DNA of 62,223 nucleotides. Origin: Muribaculaceae bacterium. Its GTDB lineage: Bacteria > Bacteroidota > Bacteroidia > Bacteroidales > Muribaculaceae. This document shows, one piece after another, positions 9,480 to 18,281 of this stretch. The notes beneath the pieces were generated by a model that was not told the origin of the DNA, made no database searches, and saw only the letters and a list, made by a program, of their open reading frames with translations. The first letter of the stretch is position 1; every line of letters starts with the position of its first letter. Location of the stretch: NCBI GenBank assembly GCA_028689665.1, contig JAQVCR010000014.1, positions 1 through 62,223 on the forward strand, given 5' to 3'. The translations under genes and the position numbers were made by a program.

Positions 9480-11204
9480 ATGAAATTATTAAATAAGAAT
9501 ATTATAGCAATATTAGCAGGATTCTTAATGCTCACCTCCTGCTTTGGCGACCTAGATACAATGCCCCTAGACGATAACCAATTAGTGAGCGAACAAGTGT
9601 ACAAGACAAAAGATGGTTATATGGGTGTATTAGCAAAATGCTACTCCTCACTAATCTTAACCGGACAAAAAGGAGGCGATGGAGGCGATGGCGACTTAGA
9701 AGGCGCCAATGAAGGCTATTCGGGATATGTACGCCTAATGTTCTACATGACCGAATTGAATACCGACAACTGCTTAATGCCCTCATCCTCAAACGGATTA
9801 AGAAAATGTCTTAACCTCCAATGGGACGCATCGAATGCCTCAGTAATCACATGGACCTATCAACGCTTGTATATGGCAATAGCATATAGCAACGAATTTC
9901 TACGCGAATGTACCCCAAGCAAGATGCAAGATCGTGGTGTATGGAGCGAAATGAATGGTGAATATCTCAATTACCGCGCCGAAGCACGATTTATAAGAGC
10001 ATATTGCTATGCCACACTATGCGATTTATTTGGCAGCGTACCATTTATAGATGAGACCGTAGGTGTAAAAGATATCCCCGTTCAACAATCACGCGCCGAA
10101 ATATTTAAATATGCCGAAAACGAGCTAAAAGAAATAGCAGGCGAATCGGCAACAGAACAAGCCGATAAAGATGTACTAAAAGAAGCAGGACAAAACGAAT
10201 ATGCACGAGTAGACAAAGCCGCAGCATGGTTCCTCCTATCGCGAATGTATCTAAATGCTGAGAGCTGGATTAATGAGAATCACTATAACGATTGTTTGAC
10301 CTATTCAAATAAGGTAATAGACAGTGGTAAATACCCATTAGCTAGCGACTACCGTCATATCTTCCTAGCCGACAACAACGATTGTAAAGAAATCGTTTGG
10401 CGATTGGTTCAAGATGGACAAAAAGCACAAAGTTCAGCCGGGACAAACTTCTATGTAAAAGCATTTGTCAACGGTCCGATGAACGAGCTTTACCAGACCG
10501 GAGTAGGTTCCAAAGGCTGGGGCAACGTGAGAGCAAAAACTACATTAGTAGCAGCTTTTGATGCCTCCGACGTAGAATTTAACACAACCGATACGTGGGG
10601 AAACAATAAAAACGACAAGCGCGCCCAGTTTATGACAGCACTTCCCAATCAAAAGAAAGAAACATGGGACGACAATGAAAAAATGACAAGTACATTTACC
10701 TGTGGATTTGGATATATCAAATGGAGAAATGTAACAAAAGATGATAAAATCAGCGCATCGGGCGACACATACAGCTCGATCGACTATCCAATGTTCAGAA
10801 CAGCCGATGCCTATTTAATGGCAGCCGAAGCAATATTAAGAGGTGCAAACGGCAGTCGTGCAACAGCCCTCGACTATATAAACGAAGTGAGAATGCGCGC
10901 ATATATGAGCGACAAATATGCAGTATCAGGAGTAAGTTCAAAGGTATCGGGCAAAATTACAGACAGCCAACTAACTCTCGACTTCATATTAGGCGAACGT
11001 CAACGCGAATTAGCTACCGAATTAGTAAGACGCACCGACTTAATCCGTTTCAATAAATTTACTACCGGCAACAATTGGGACTGGAAAAACGGAGAACGAC
11101 TAGGAACCGACGTAGACAAAAAATACGAATTATTCCCAATCCCCGAAAGTGAATTGACCAATAATCCGACATTGAAACAAAACGACGGATACTCAAATAA
11201 ATAG
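9480..11204 (+). CDS. SusD/RagB-family nutrient-binding outer membrane lipoprotein
   Basis: Surface lipoprotein forming the lid on the SusC-like barrel. A lipobox LTSC places the lipidated cysteine at residue 21. The helical TPR-like SusD fold is supported by the RAEARFIRAYCYATLCDLFGSVPF segment type and the C-terminal LGERQRELATELVRRTDLIRF signature, ending in FPIPESELTNNPTLKQN. At 574 aa it is typical. The ligand cannot be read from sequence, but the next gene encodes a secreted phosphatase, which points to a phosphorylated nutrient. A hairpin follows the stop codon at 11215-11247. Confidence 0.95.
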   Translation: MKLLNKNIIAILAGFLMLTSCFGDLDTMPLDDNQLVSEQVYKTKDGYMGVLAKCYSSLILTGQKGGDGGDGDLEGANEGYSGYVRLMFYMTELNTDNCLMPSSSNGLRKCLNLQWDASNASVITWTYQRLYMAIAYSNEFLRECTPSKMQDRGVWSEMNGEYLNYRAEARFIRAYCYATLCDLFGSVPFIDETVGVKDIPVQQSRAEIFKYAENELKEIAGESATEQADKDVLKEAGQNEYARVDKAAAWFLLSRMYLNAESWINENHYNDCLTYSNKVIDSGKYPLASDYRHIFLADNNDCKEIVWRLVQDGQKAQSSAGTNFYVKAFVNGPMNELYQTGVGSKGWGNVRAKTTLVAAFDASDVEFNTTDTWGNNKNDKRAQFMTALPNQKKETWDDNEKMTSTFTCGFGYIKWRNVTKDDKISASGDTYSSIDYPMFRTADAYLMAAEAILRGANGSRATALDYINEVRMRAYMSDKYAVSGVSSKVSGKITDSQLTLDFILGERQRELATELVRRTDLIRFNKFTTGNNWDWKNGERLGTDVDKKYELFPIPESELTNNPTLKQNDGYSNK

Positions 11205-11214
11205 CAATAAAAGG

Positions 11215-11247
11215 ACAAAGGCTATGATAAATATGCATAGCCTTTGT
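11215..11247 (+). terminator. Hairpin between susD and the phosphatase gene
   Basis: ACAAAGGCTATG (11215-11226) pairs perfectly with CATAGCCTTTGT (11236-11247) around a 9-nt loop, followed only by TATT. It is probably a partial terminator or an mRNA-stabilising 3' hairpin, raising susCD expression relative to the downstream phosphatase. Confidence 0.6.
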
Positions 11248-11265
11248 TATTAAAACCACATAAAG

Positions 11266-12546
11266 ATGATCAAAAAACTACTTTTACTTTTAAGCCTTAC
11301 ATTCGTAGTCGCAGTAAATGCACAGACATCGAAGGAAGAAGTATTTGAAACAATAGAGAAAGCCGGAGGAGTATATTATGCGTATCCTAACGTTGAGAAG
11401 CAAAACAGCACCACACCCAAAGGATATGAAGCCTTTTATGTAAGTCATTTCGGTAGACATGGCTCACGATATTTAATCAGCGATAACGACTATGAGTGGG
11501 TAATCAAACTCATGCGCGATGCAGAGAGCAAAAATGCGCTAAGCGAGCTAGGGAAAGACGTACTAGCCCGTCTAGAGAAAGTAATTGTGGAAGCACAAGG
11601 TCATGGTGGCGACTTAAGTCCGCTAGGGGTAAGACAACAAAAAGGGATAGCACATAGGTTATATGACAATTATCCAACGATATTTAAAGATAATGTAAAT
11701 ATGTCAGCCCGCTCAACAATAGTAGTACGTTGTGTCCTAAGTATGGACGCATTCTGCGAAGGCTTAAAAGAGCGCAATCCCAAGCTAGATATAACACAAG
11801 AGTCGAGCAACAAATATATGTATTACCTGAACTACCATAGTGAGAAATCGAATAAATACACATCACAAGAAGGTCCATGGCGCGAAGAATACAGAAAATT
11901 TGAAGCCAGTCATACTAAAGGCGAACGATTAACCAAATCCTTGTTCAGCGACAGCACATATATCTTAAAGAACGTGAATCCATCAGAATTAATCTGGGGC
12001 TTCTATTGGATAGCAATAGACATGCAGAATATGGAAAGCGACATAAGTTTCTTTGACATATTTGAGAAGCAGGAATTATTTGATATTTGGCAGGCATTTA
12101 ATTATCGATTCTATGTATGCGATGGCAACTATGCCGGCAACAAAGGACTACTACTAGCAAACGCATGTCCGGCATTAAAAAATATAATATCGAGTGCCGA
12201 TGAAGTAATAGCAACAGGAGGCAATGGCGGAACATTTAGATTTGCGCACGATGGCAACTTGATACCACTTACAGGACTTATGCGATTAAAAGACTGCTAT
12301 AACTCGGTAGAAAACCCTTATGACTTTTACAAACACTTCAGCGATTTCAAGATTGCCCCAATGGCAGGAAATATCCAAATTGTATTCTTCAGGAATAAGA
12401 AGAATGCTAACGACATCGTAGTTAAATTTCTTCATAATGAGAAAGAGACTTCAATCCCGGTAAAAACTGATATTTATCCATATTATAAATGGAGTGATGT
12501 AAAAGAATATTACAATGAAATAATTAATACTTATACAATATTATAA
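11266..12546 (+). CDS. Secreted histidine-type phosphatase (branch 2; phytase/MINPP-like)
   Basis: Periplasmic or outer-membrane phosphomonoesterase of the histidine acid phosphatase clan, which includes phytases and multiple inositol polyphosphate phosphatases. A signal peptide covers residues 1-20 (VVAVNAQ). The phospho-acceptor motif is RHGSR (R64, H65, G66; H65 would be phosphorylated). The second active-site motif is HDGN (H328, D329), with Asp as proton donor as in HAP phytases rather than the HAE of MINPPs. At 426 aa it has the family length. It is 61 bp after susD on the same strand, so imported or captured organic phosphate is a likely substrate. Phytate is one candidate among several. 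Confidence 0.88.
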   Translation: MIKKLLLLLSLTFVVAVNAQTSKEEVFETIEKAGGVYYAYPNVEKQNSTTPKGYEAFYVSHFGRHGSRYLISDNDYEWVIKLMRDAESKNALSELGKDVLARLEKVIVEAQGHGGDLSPLGVRQQKGIAHRLYDNYPTIFKDNVNMSARSTIVVRCVLSMDAFCEGLKERNPKLDITQESSNKYMYYLNYHSEKSNKYTSQEGPWREEYRKFEASHTKGERLTKSLFSDSTYILKNVNPSELIWGFYWIAIDMQNMESDISFFDIFEKQELFDIWQAFNYRFYVCDGNYAGNKGLLLANACPALKNIISSADEVIATGGNGGTFRFAHDGNLIPLTGLMRLKDCYNSVENPYDFYKHFSDFKIAPMAGNIQIVFFRNKKNANDIVVKFLHNEKETSIPVKTDIYPYYKWSDVKEYYNEIINTYTIL

Positions 12547-12590
12547 ATTTAGGAAACTGAGATAAAAAAAGTGATTACAGGTTTATATCC

Positions 12591-12620
12591 AAGGAGTAAC
12601 GTTGTGAAACGCTACTCCTT
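12591..12620. terminator. Terminator hairpin between the phosphatase and the araC-family gene
   Basis: AAGGAGTAACG (12591-12601) pairs with CGCTACTCCTT (12610-12620) with one mismatch, followed by TTTATAATT. It serves the plus-strand phosphatase and possibly the convergent minus-strand gene. Confidence 0.65.
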
Positions 12621-12658
12621 TTATAATTAAAGAGCTTCGTAAAAAAGCAGACATCCAT

Positions 12659-13555
12659 CTATTGTCGATATTGATTGGGCGTAACCCCCACATATTTTTT
12701 GAAGAAGCGGCTGAAATATTGAGGATATTCAAACCCAAGACTATAAGCAATCTCGCTTACAGAATTTTTAGGATCGTATAGTTTGTTTTTAGCCGATTCA
12801 ATTAGTTTATTTTGTATATGCTCAATAGCACTTTTGCCCGTGTCTTTACGAAGCAAGTCGCTAAGATAATTAGGCGATATATTTAATTTTTCGGCGCAAT
12901 ACTTAACTGAAGGTATACCCATCGCTTTAGGAGCATCAGAAATAAAATATTCATTTAGCAACGATTCAAAACGCGATAATATGTCGCTATTAACATTAGC
13001 TCGAGTGATGAACTGGCGATCATAGAAACGAAGAGCATAATTAAGAAACAGCTCAATATTTGACACAATAAGGGTTTTGCTATGCTTGTCGATAGGGCGA
13101 GATAATTCGATAAAAATATTCTTAAAACAATCAATAACCATTATCCTTTCTTCAAGCGAAAGATGAAGAGCTTCAAAGACTTTGTAAGAAAAGAATGAAT
13201 AATTTTTCATTTCACGAGCAAGATGAGTTCCACGCAACAAATCAGGGTGGAATAATAAAGCCCAACCTTGTGGAGCATGCTTTGTGCGATTTTCTATTTT
13301 AATAATCTGTTCAGGCGAAAGAAAAACGAGTGTTCCATCTTGATAATCATAATAATTTCTGCCATATTTCATATCACCACATCTAGCATCTTTAAGAAAC
13401 ACTGCATAAAATCCGAAAGAATGCCCGGCAGGAAAATCAAGGCAACAATTAGTTTTAGAAAAATCGATCACTGAAACGAGTGGGTTCTTCGTATCTATTC
13501 CCATTAGTTTATTATATTCATCAACTGTATCAATTCTTTGAATATCATCATTCAT
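12659..13555 (-). CDS. AraC-family transcriptional regulator
   Basis: 298-aa DNA-binding regulator. The N-terminal about 190 residues look like a cupin-type sensory domain (FPAGHSFGFYAVF...). The C-terminal 100 residues hold the two AraC helix-turn-helix units, with SVKYCAEKLNISPNYLSDLLRK as the first and SVSEIAYSLGFEYPQYFSRFFKK as the second, ending TPNQYRQ. I chose the ATG at 13555 rather than the longer frame from 13603, because the extra 16 residues are low-complexity F/I/Y-rich and overlap the likely promoter (minus-strand TATTTTTG at 13585-13578). It diverges from a flavodoxin-like gene, its probable target. Confidence 0.9.
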   Translation of the reverse strand: MNDDIQRIDTVDEYNKLMGIDTKNPLVSVIDFSKTNCCLDFPAGHSFGFYAVFLKDARCGDMKYGRNYYDYQDGTLVFLSPEQIIKIENRTKHAPQGWALLFHPDLLRGTHLAREMKNYSFFSYKVFEALHLSLEERIMVIDCFKNIFIELSRPIDKHSKTLIVSNIELFLNYALRFYDRQFITRANVNSDILSRFESLLNEYFISDAPKAMGIPSVKYCAEKLNISPNYLSDLLRKDTGKSAIEHIQNKLIESAKNKLYDPKNSVSEIAYSLGFEYPQYFSRFFKKYVGVTPNQYRQ

Positions 13556-13714
13556 AATAATTTTAATTATAATTTGACAAAAATAAAAATAAAAAGTCGA
13601 CAAACAAGCAGTAGAAAAAAAGGATCAGTGATTTGTATCCACAATTCATCAAAAAGTATACATTACTCTGTAAAAATATGAAGATATTTGCATAAAACAA
13701 ACAAAAGAAAAAAA

Positions 13715-14245
13715 ATGGAAGTATTAATAATCTCATCTTCTCCACGCAAAGGAGGCAATTCGGACAGTCTGAGCGAGCAATTCAAATTAGGGGCGGAAAA
13801 TGCCAAACATAAGGTAACCAAAGTCTTTCTTGGTGATAAACAAATCAATTATTGCAAAGGGTGTAATTCCTGCTTTACTAGTCATAAATGTATACAGAAA
13901 GATGATATGGAAGAAATCTTGCAACAAATGGTTGAAGCCGACATAATCGTGCTAGCCACTCCAATATATTTCTATGCTATGTGTGGACAATTAAAAGTCT
14001 TTATCGACCGTTGTTGTGCAAGATATACCGAAATGAGCAATAAACGCTTTTATTATCTCTTTACGGCAGCAGAAAATGGTAATAGCACTGTTGATAAAGC
14101 AATAATAGAACTTCAGGGCTTCCTTGATTGTCTCGACTCGCCACAAGTATCAGGAATAGTATCCGGTCTTGGTGCGTGGAAAAAAGGAGAAATATCGGGG
14201 AATAAAGCCCTTAAAGAAGCTTATGACATGGGCAAAAACATATAA
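13715..14245 (+). CDS. Flavodoxin-like NAD(P)H-dependent FMN oxidoreductase
   Basis: 176-aa flavoprotein of the NADPH-dependent FMN reductase/iron-sulfur flavoprotein group. The N-terminus ISSSPRKGGNSDSL is the FMN phosphate-binding loop. The segment YCKGCNSCFTSHKC (about residues 46-59) gives a cysteine cluster typical of this family. ATPIYFYAMCGQLKVFIDR is the second flavin-binding strand-loop. The ATG at 13715 was preferred over an upstream TTG because it begins the beta-strand EVLIIS and sits in A-rich sequence. It is transcribed away from the AraC regulator across 159 bp. The physiological substrate is unknown; redox or electrophile stress response is a common role. Confidence 0.88.
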   Translation: MEVLIISSSPRKGGNSDSLSEQFKLGAENAKHKVTKVFLGDKQINYCKGCNSCFTSHKCIQKDDMEEILQQMVEADIIVLATPIYFYAMCGQLKVFIDRCCARYTEMSNKRFYYLFTAAENGNSTVDKAIIELQGFLDCLDSPQVSGIVSGLGAWKKGEISGNKALKEAYDMGKNI

Positions 14246-14268
14246 ACATTCTTGCGAATGCAGCAAAA

Positions 14269-14302
14269 AAATGGAGGATGTAAAAAAATACATTCTCCAT
14301 TT
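14269..14302. terminator. Bidirectional terminator between the flavodoxin gene and ackA
   Basis: A 14-bp arm at 14269-14282 (AAATGGAGGATGTA) pairs with 14289-14302 with one G-U pair. An A-run precedes it and TTCTATATT follows, which suits the convergent genes on both sides. Confidence 0.7.
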
Positions 14303-14322
14303 CTATATTATTAGAGTATCTG

Positions 14323-15540
14323 CTATTCGGCTTCACGTCCTTCGACAATTGCTTCTGTGTCGCGAGCAATCATATACTCCTCATCGGTAGGAATAACGAC
14401 AACCTTAATAGCAGAATCATCAACGCTAATTGTAGCCTCATCGCCATGTATGGTAGCATTTAATTTTTCATCAAGTTTCACACCCATAAATGCAAGAGGA
14501 CGGCAGACATCTTGACGCACTACCGATTGATTCTCCCCTACACCACCGGTGAAAACTATAATGTCGACGCCACCCATCTCGGCAGCATAAGCGCCAATAT
14601 ATTTAATGACACGTTGCTTATACACCTCGATAGCTAATTTAGCGTGTTCATTACCATCTTTTATTGCGGCATCAATCTCACGCATATCCGACGATACACC
14701 ACTAATACCGAGAAGTCCACTCTCCTTGTTGATAATATTCTGCAAATCGCCAGCCGAAAGATTATGCTTTGTCATCAAGAAAGTCAAAGCTCCCGGATCG
14801 ACATCACCACAACGAGTACCCATCATAAGACCTTCGACAGGGGTTAATCCCATAGACGTATCGATTGATTTACCATTCATGACAGCAGTAATGCTACCAC
14901 CATTACCAATATGGCAAGTGATTATACGTTGGCACTTAGCATCGACTGATAAAAATTCGCAGACCCTCTTAGACACATATCTGTGGCTGGTTCCGTGAAA
15001 ACCATAGCGACGAATACCGTCTTCTTTATAGAAGCGATAAGGCAATGCATACATAAACGACTTAGCAGGCATAGACTGGTGGAAAGCCGTATCGAAAACT
15101 GCAACTTGAGGCACAGCAGGCATGAGTGCAGAAATAGCCTCGATTCCAGCCATATTTACAGGATTATGAAGAGGAGCAATACCATAGCACTCTTTCACCT
15201 TGGCAATAACATCATCATTTATAAGGACACTCTTGTTAAACTTTTCGCCCCCATGAACTACACGATGCCCTACTGCATCGATTTCATTAAAGCTCTTAAT
15301 GCAACCTTCAACCTTATCGGTAAGATTCTCAAGAATAGCACCAATTGCTCCCTTGTGGTCGTTAGCTTTAAGTTTAACAATTTGTTTCGATCCGTCGGCA
15401 CGTTTAAACTTCAAGAACGCATCTTCCAGACCTATTTTTTCGACCCCACCTTCGGCGAGAACCTTATTGTCTTTAATTTCAATTAGTTTGTATTTAACCG
15501 AACTGCTACCACAGTTAAGGACAAGAATATTCATAATCAT
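14323..15540 (-). CDS. ackA: Acetate kinase
   Basis: Converts acetyl phosphate plus ADP to acetate plus ATP, the last step of fermentative acetate formation. Signatures are VLNCGSSSVKYKL at the N-terminus, the conserved GHRVVHGG, RRYGFHGTSHRYVS and the ATP-site FTGGVGENQ. Length (405 aa) is normal. The start at 15540 overlaps the pta stop codon (ATGA), implying translational coupling. An alternative ATG at 15534 would remove two residues and is closer to the usual MNILVLNCG start. It is the second gene of a pta-ackA pair, with a shared terminator at 14269-14302. Confidence 0.97.
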   Translation of the reverse strand: MIMNILVLNCGSSSVKYKLIEIKDNKVLAEGGVEKIGLEDAFLKFKRADGSKQIVKLKANDHKGAIGAILENLTDKVEGCIKSFNEIDAVGHRVVHGGEKFNKSVLINDDVIAKVKECYGIAPLHNPVNMAGIEAISALMPAVPQVAVFDTAFHQSMPAKSFMYALPYRFYKEDGIRRYGFHGTSHRYVSKRVCEFLSVDAKCQRIITCHIGNGGSITAVMNGKSIDTSMGLTPVEGLMMGTRCGDVDPGALTFLMTKHNLSAGDLQNIINKESGLLGISGVSSDMREIDAAIKDGNEHAKLAIEVYKQRVIKYIGAYAAEMGGVDIIVFTGGVGENQSVVRQDVCRPLAFMGVKLDEKLNATIHGDEATISVDDSAIKVVVIPTDEEYMIARDTEAIVEGREAE

Positions 15541-16553
15541 TTATTTTCTTTAGCACCAATAGCTTGGTTACAAGTAATTATTACAGTTTTATAAATATCT
15601 TCGGGGCTGCAACCACGAGATAAATCGTTAACCGGAGCGGCAAGACCTTGAAGAATTGGCCCAACAGCTTGAGCCCCGGCAAGACGCTGAACGAGTTTAT
15701 ATGCTATATTACCTACTTCGAGCGAAGGGAAAACCAACACATTAGCATTTCCGGCAATAGGACTACCCGGAGCTTTGCTAAAGCCAACAGAAGGCACGAG
15801 CGCAGCATCTGCTTGCAGCTCACCATCAATAGGAAGTGATGGTTCCATATCGTGAGCTAATCGAGTAGCTTCGACCACTTTATCCACCATCTCGTGCTTA
15901 GCACTACCCTTTGTAGAGAAGCTAAGCATACCAATACGTGGCTCGATAGCCGCAATATCTCGAGCCGTCTTCGCCGTAGAAATAGCAATCTGAGCGAGCT
16001 CGGGCGCAGTAGGCGCAGGGACAACAGCACAATCGGCAAAAACTAAAACTCCATCTTCACCATACGGGCTACCCTGTTGAAGGAGCATAAGGAAAGCCCC
16101 CGACACAACACTAATACCCGGTGCCGTCTTAATCACTTGGAAAGCAGCACGAAGGACATTTCCCGTAGTATTCATAGCTCCAGCCACTTGACCATCAGCC
16201 TCACCTGCTTTAATTAAAAGGCAACCAAAATATAAAGGATTAGCAGCAATTTTACGCGCTTCCTCAATGGTAATACCTTTCGATTTACGCATTTCAAAAA
16301 ATAATTGTGCATATTTTTCAATAACGTCCGCATCGTTAGGATTATAAATAGTGGCAGCGTCAATATGCTTCAAATTAAGTTTTTCTGCTTCACGCATAAT
16401 CTCAACAGGATCACCTACAAGAATAATATCAGCAATGCCATCGGCAATCAATTGATTAGCAGCCGTCAGTGTGCGATTTTCCGTACTTTCAGGGAGAACG
16501 ATTCTTTGTTTATCGTTCTTAGCCCTCTCTTTAAGTTTATTAAACAGTCCCAT
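15537..16553 (-). CDS. pta: Phosphate acetyltransferase
   Basis: Converts acetyl-CoA plus phosphate to acetyl phosphate, feeding acetate kinase. The 338-aa protein is the short single-domain form without the N-terminal DRTGG/P-loop part of E. coli Pta. It carries QRIVLPESTENRTL at the start, CLLIKAGEADGQVAGA, SFSTKGSAKHEMVDK and the C-terminal NDLSRGCSPEDIY motif. It is first in the pta-ackA operon. A minus-strand -7-like TAAATTTG lies at 16589-16582, just upstream of the start. Confidence 0.97.
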   Translation of the reverse strand: MGLFNKLKERAKNDKQRIVLPESTENRTLTAANQLIADGIADIILVGDPVEIMREAEKLNLKHIDAATIYNPNDADVIEKYAQLFFEMRKSKGITIEEARKIAANPLYFGCLLIKAGEADGQVAGAMNTTGNVLRAAFQVIKTAPGISVVSGAFLMLLQQGSPYGEDGVLVFADCAVVPAPTAPELAQIAISTAKTARDIAAIEPRIGMLSFSTKGSAKHEMVDKVVEATRLAHDMEPSLPIDGELQADAALVPSVGFSKAPGSPIAGNANVLVFPSLEVGNIAYKLVQRLAGAQAVGPILQGLAAPVNDLSRGCSPEDIYKTVIITCNQAIGAKENK

Positions 16554-16752
16554 AATATTTAGTGTTTATAGAATTCTCATACAAATTTACGTTTAAAAGT
16601 TCAGAGAATTTAAGAAAGATGTAGTAAAAATGCTAAAATTGAAAAAATAAATGATTTCGATATGAATTTTCGTATAAATAGTTGTCAAGTTAAGATAAAT
16701 GTATTTAATTAGCAATCGAAAGATCATTGAAAAAAAACATATAGATAAAACC

Positions 16753-17145
16753 ATGATAAAAGAACGATTTACTATAGAATACGATATGAAGAGAGCTCCG
16801 GTAATGCTACTCTGGAATCATATAGCAACTCCACCCGGGTTATCGCAATGGTTTGCCGATAAAGTAATCCAGAATGGAAAGACGATAGACTTTACATGGA
16901 AAGGCTCGACCAGCCAAGCACTAATTTTAGGCAGCCGACTAGGAAACTATGCGCGATATAGATGGAACGATGATTATGAGAACGAAAAAGTGTATTTTGA
17001 AATGCGAATAAGCACCTCCGAAATAACCGACAGCACTACTCTAATAATAACCGACTTTGCCGAAGATGAAGATGATAAGAAAAGCACTATCGAGCTTTGG
17101 AATCATCAAATAGAGAATTTGCAAAGGTTGCTCGGTTGTCTGTGA
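16753..17145 (+). CDS. START-like domain protein (AHSA1-like fold)
   Basis: 130-aa cytosolic protein resembling the small START/Bet v 1-like family common in Bacteroidales. It starts KERFTIEYDMKRAPVMLLWNHIATPPGLSQWFAD, in which a short helix precedes the tryptophan-containing LSQWF of AHSA1-type proteins. FTWKGSTSQALIL and a C-terminal amphipathic helix follow. The fold normally makes a hydrophobic ligand cavity; the ligand here is unknown. I chose the ATG at 16753 because the preceding 18 residues from 16699 are not conserved-looking. It is a single gene, ended by the hairpin at 17198-17228. Confidence 0.8.
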   Translation: MIKERFTIEYDMKRAPVMLLWNHIATPPGLSQWFADKVIQNGKTIDFTWKGSTSQALILGSRLGNYARYRWNDDYENEKVYFEMRISTSEITDSTTLIITDFAEDEDDKKSTIELWNHQIENLQRLLGCL

Positions 17146-17197
17146 AAAAATATTAAAGTTATAAATAATATTATTTCTAAGGAAATATGTATATGAG

Positions 17198-17228
17198 AAT
17201 AATGCAATTTATCTCGAATTGCATTATT
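17198..17228 (+). terminator. Terminator after the START-like gene
   Basis: AATAATGCAATT (17198-17209) pairs perfectly with AATTGCATTATT (17217-17228) around a 7-nt loop, followed by TTTG. It lies just upstream of the ddh start, so ddh needs its own promoter. Confidence 0.75.
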
Positions 17229-17257
17229 TTTGTATACCAAAATTGAAAAATATATAT

Positions 17258-18154
17258 ATGACAAAAATTAGAGCAGCCATAGTAGGATATGGTAACATAG
17301 GACATTATGTTCTAGAAGCCCTCAACGCCTCCAGCGACTTTGAGATAGCCGGCATAGTAAGACGCAACATAACAAACATTCCAGACGAGCTAAGTGGTTA
17401 TAAAGTCGTTACGACAATAGACGAGCTAGAGAATGTAGACGTAGCAATATTGAGTACCCCGACACGCGAGGTAGAGAAATATGCAAGCGAATATCTAGCA
17501 AAAGGCATCAATACCGTAGACAGCTTTGATATACACACATCAATTGTTCCACTATTAGATATTTTGAATCCAATAGCCCAAGCACATGGTACGGTAGCAA
17601 TAGTATCGGCAGGCTGGGATCCCGGAAGCGACTCAATCGTAAGGACTCTATTACAAGCCGCCTCCCCTAAAGGTATTACCTATACCAACTTTGGGCCCGG
17701 AATGAGCATGGGACACACAGTAGCCGCAAAATCGAAAGAAGGCGTAAAGGATGCCCTCTCGATGACAATACCCTTAGGGACAGGGATTCATCGTCGTATG
17801 GTCTATGTAGAGCTAGAGAACGGCTATAATCTAGCCGATATAACCAAAGCCATAAAGAGCGACCCCTACTTTGCCCACGACGAAACGCATGTGATGCAAG
17901 TATCGAGTGTAGACGATGTTAAAGATATGGGACACGGAGTAAATATGGTGCGCAAAGGTGTATCTGGCAACACCCAAAACCAACGCTTTGAGTTTAATAT
18001 GAGCATAAACAATCCTGCCTTGACAGCACAAATACTAGTTGGAGCAGCCCGCGCCACAAAGCGACAAAAATCAGGAGCTTATACAATGATTGAAATCCCC
18101 GTGATAGATTTACTTGCAGGAGATCGCAAAGAATTGATTAAACATCTCGTATAA
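17258..18154 (+). CDS. ddh: meso-Diaminopimelate D-dehydrogenase
   Basis: NADP-dependent enzyme making meso-diaminopimelate from tetrahydrodipicolinate in one step, for lysine and peptidoglycan synthesis. The N-terminal Rossmann motif is VGYGNIGHYVLEAL. Substrate-domain signatures include STPTREVEKYASEYLAKG, DSFDIH, SAGWDPGSDSIVR and TNFGPGMSMGHT. The start was set at 17258: the longer frame from 17219 would begin inside the upstream terminator. The product is 298 aa, and the gene is monocistronic with a terminator at 18176-18211. Confidence 0.95.
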   Translation: MTKIRAAIVGYGNIGHYVLEALNASSDFEIAGIVRRNITNIPDELSGYKVVTTIDELENVDVAILSTPTREVEKYASEYLAKGINTVDSFDIHTSIVPLLDILNPIAQAHGTVAIVSAGWDPGSDSIVRTLLQAASPKGITYTNFGPGMSMGHTVAAKSKEGVKDALSMTIPLGTGIHRRMVYVELENGYNLADITKAIKSDPYFAHDETHVMQVSSVDDVKDMGHGVNMVRKGVSGNTQNQRFEFNMSINNPALTAQILVGAARATKRQKSGAYTMIEIPVIDLLAGDRKELIKHLV

Positions 18155-18175
18155 TCGTCGAATAGCAAAAATAAT

Positions 18176-18211
18176 AATGCGATGCCGTAATAATTAATAC
18201 GGTATCGCATT
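18176..18211 (+). terminator. Terminator after ddh
   Basis: AATGCGATGCCGTA (18176-18189) pairs with TACGGTATCGCATT (18198-18211) with one G-U pair, followed by TATTGTTT. Confidence 0.8.
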
Positions 18212-18281
18212 TATTGTTTATAATAAGTATATTTCGCAAAAAAAACTTACTTTTGCACATACAAATTAAAAAAGATGAATT

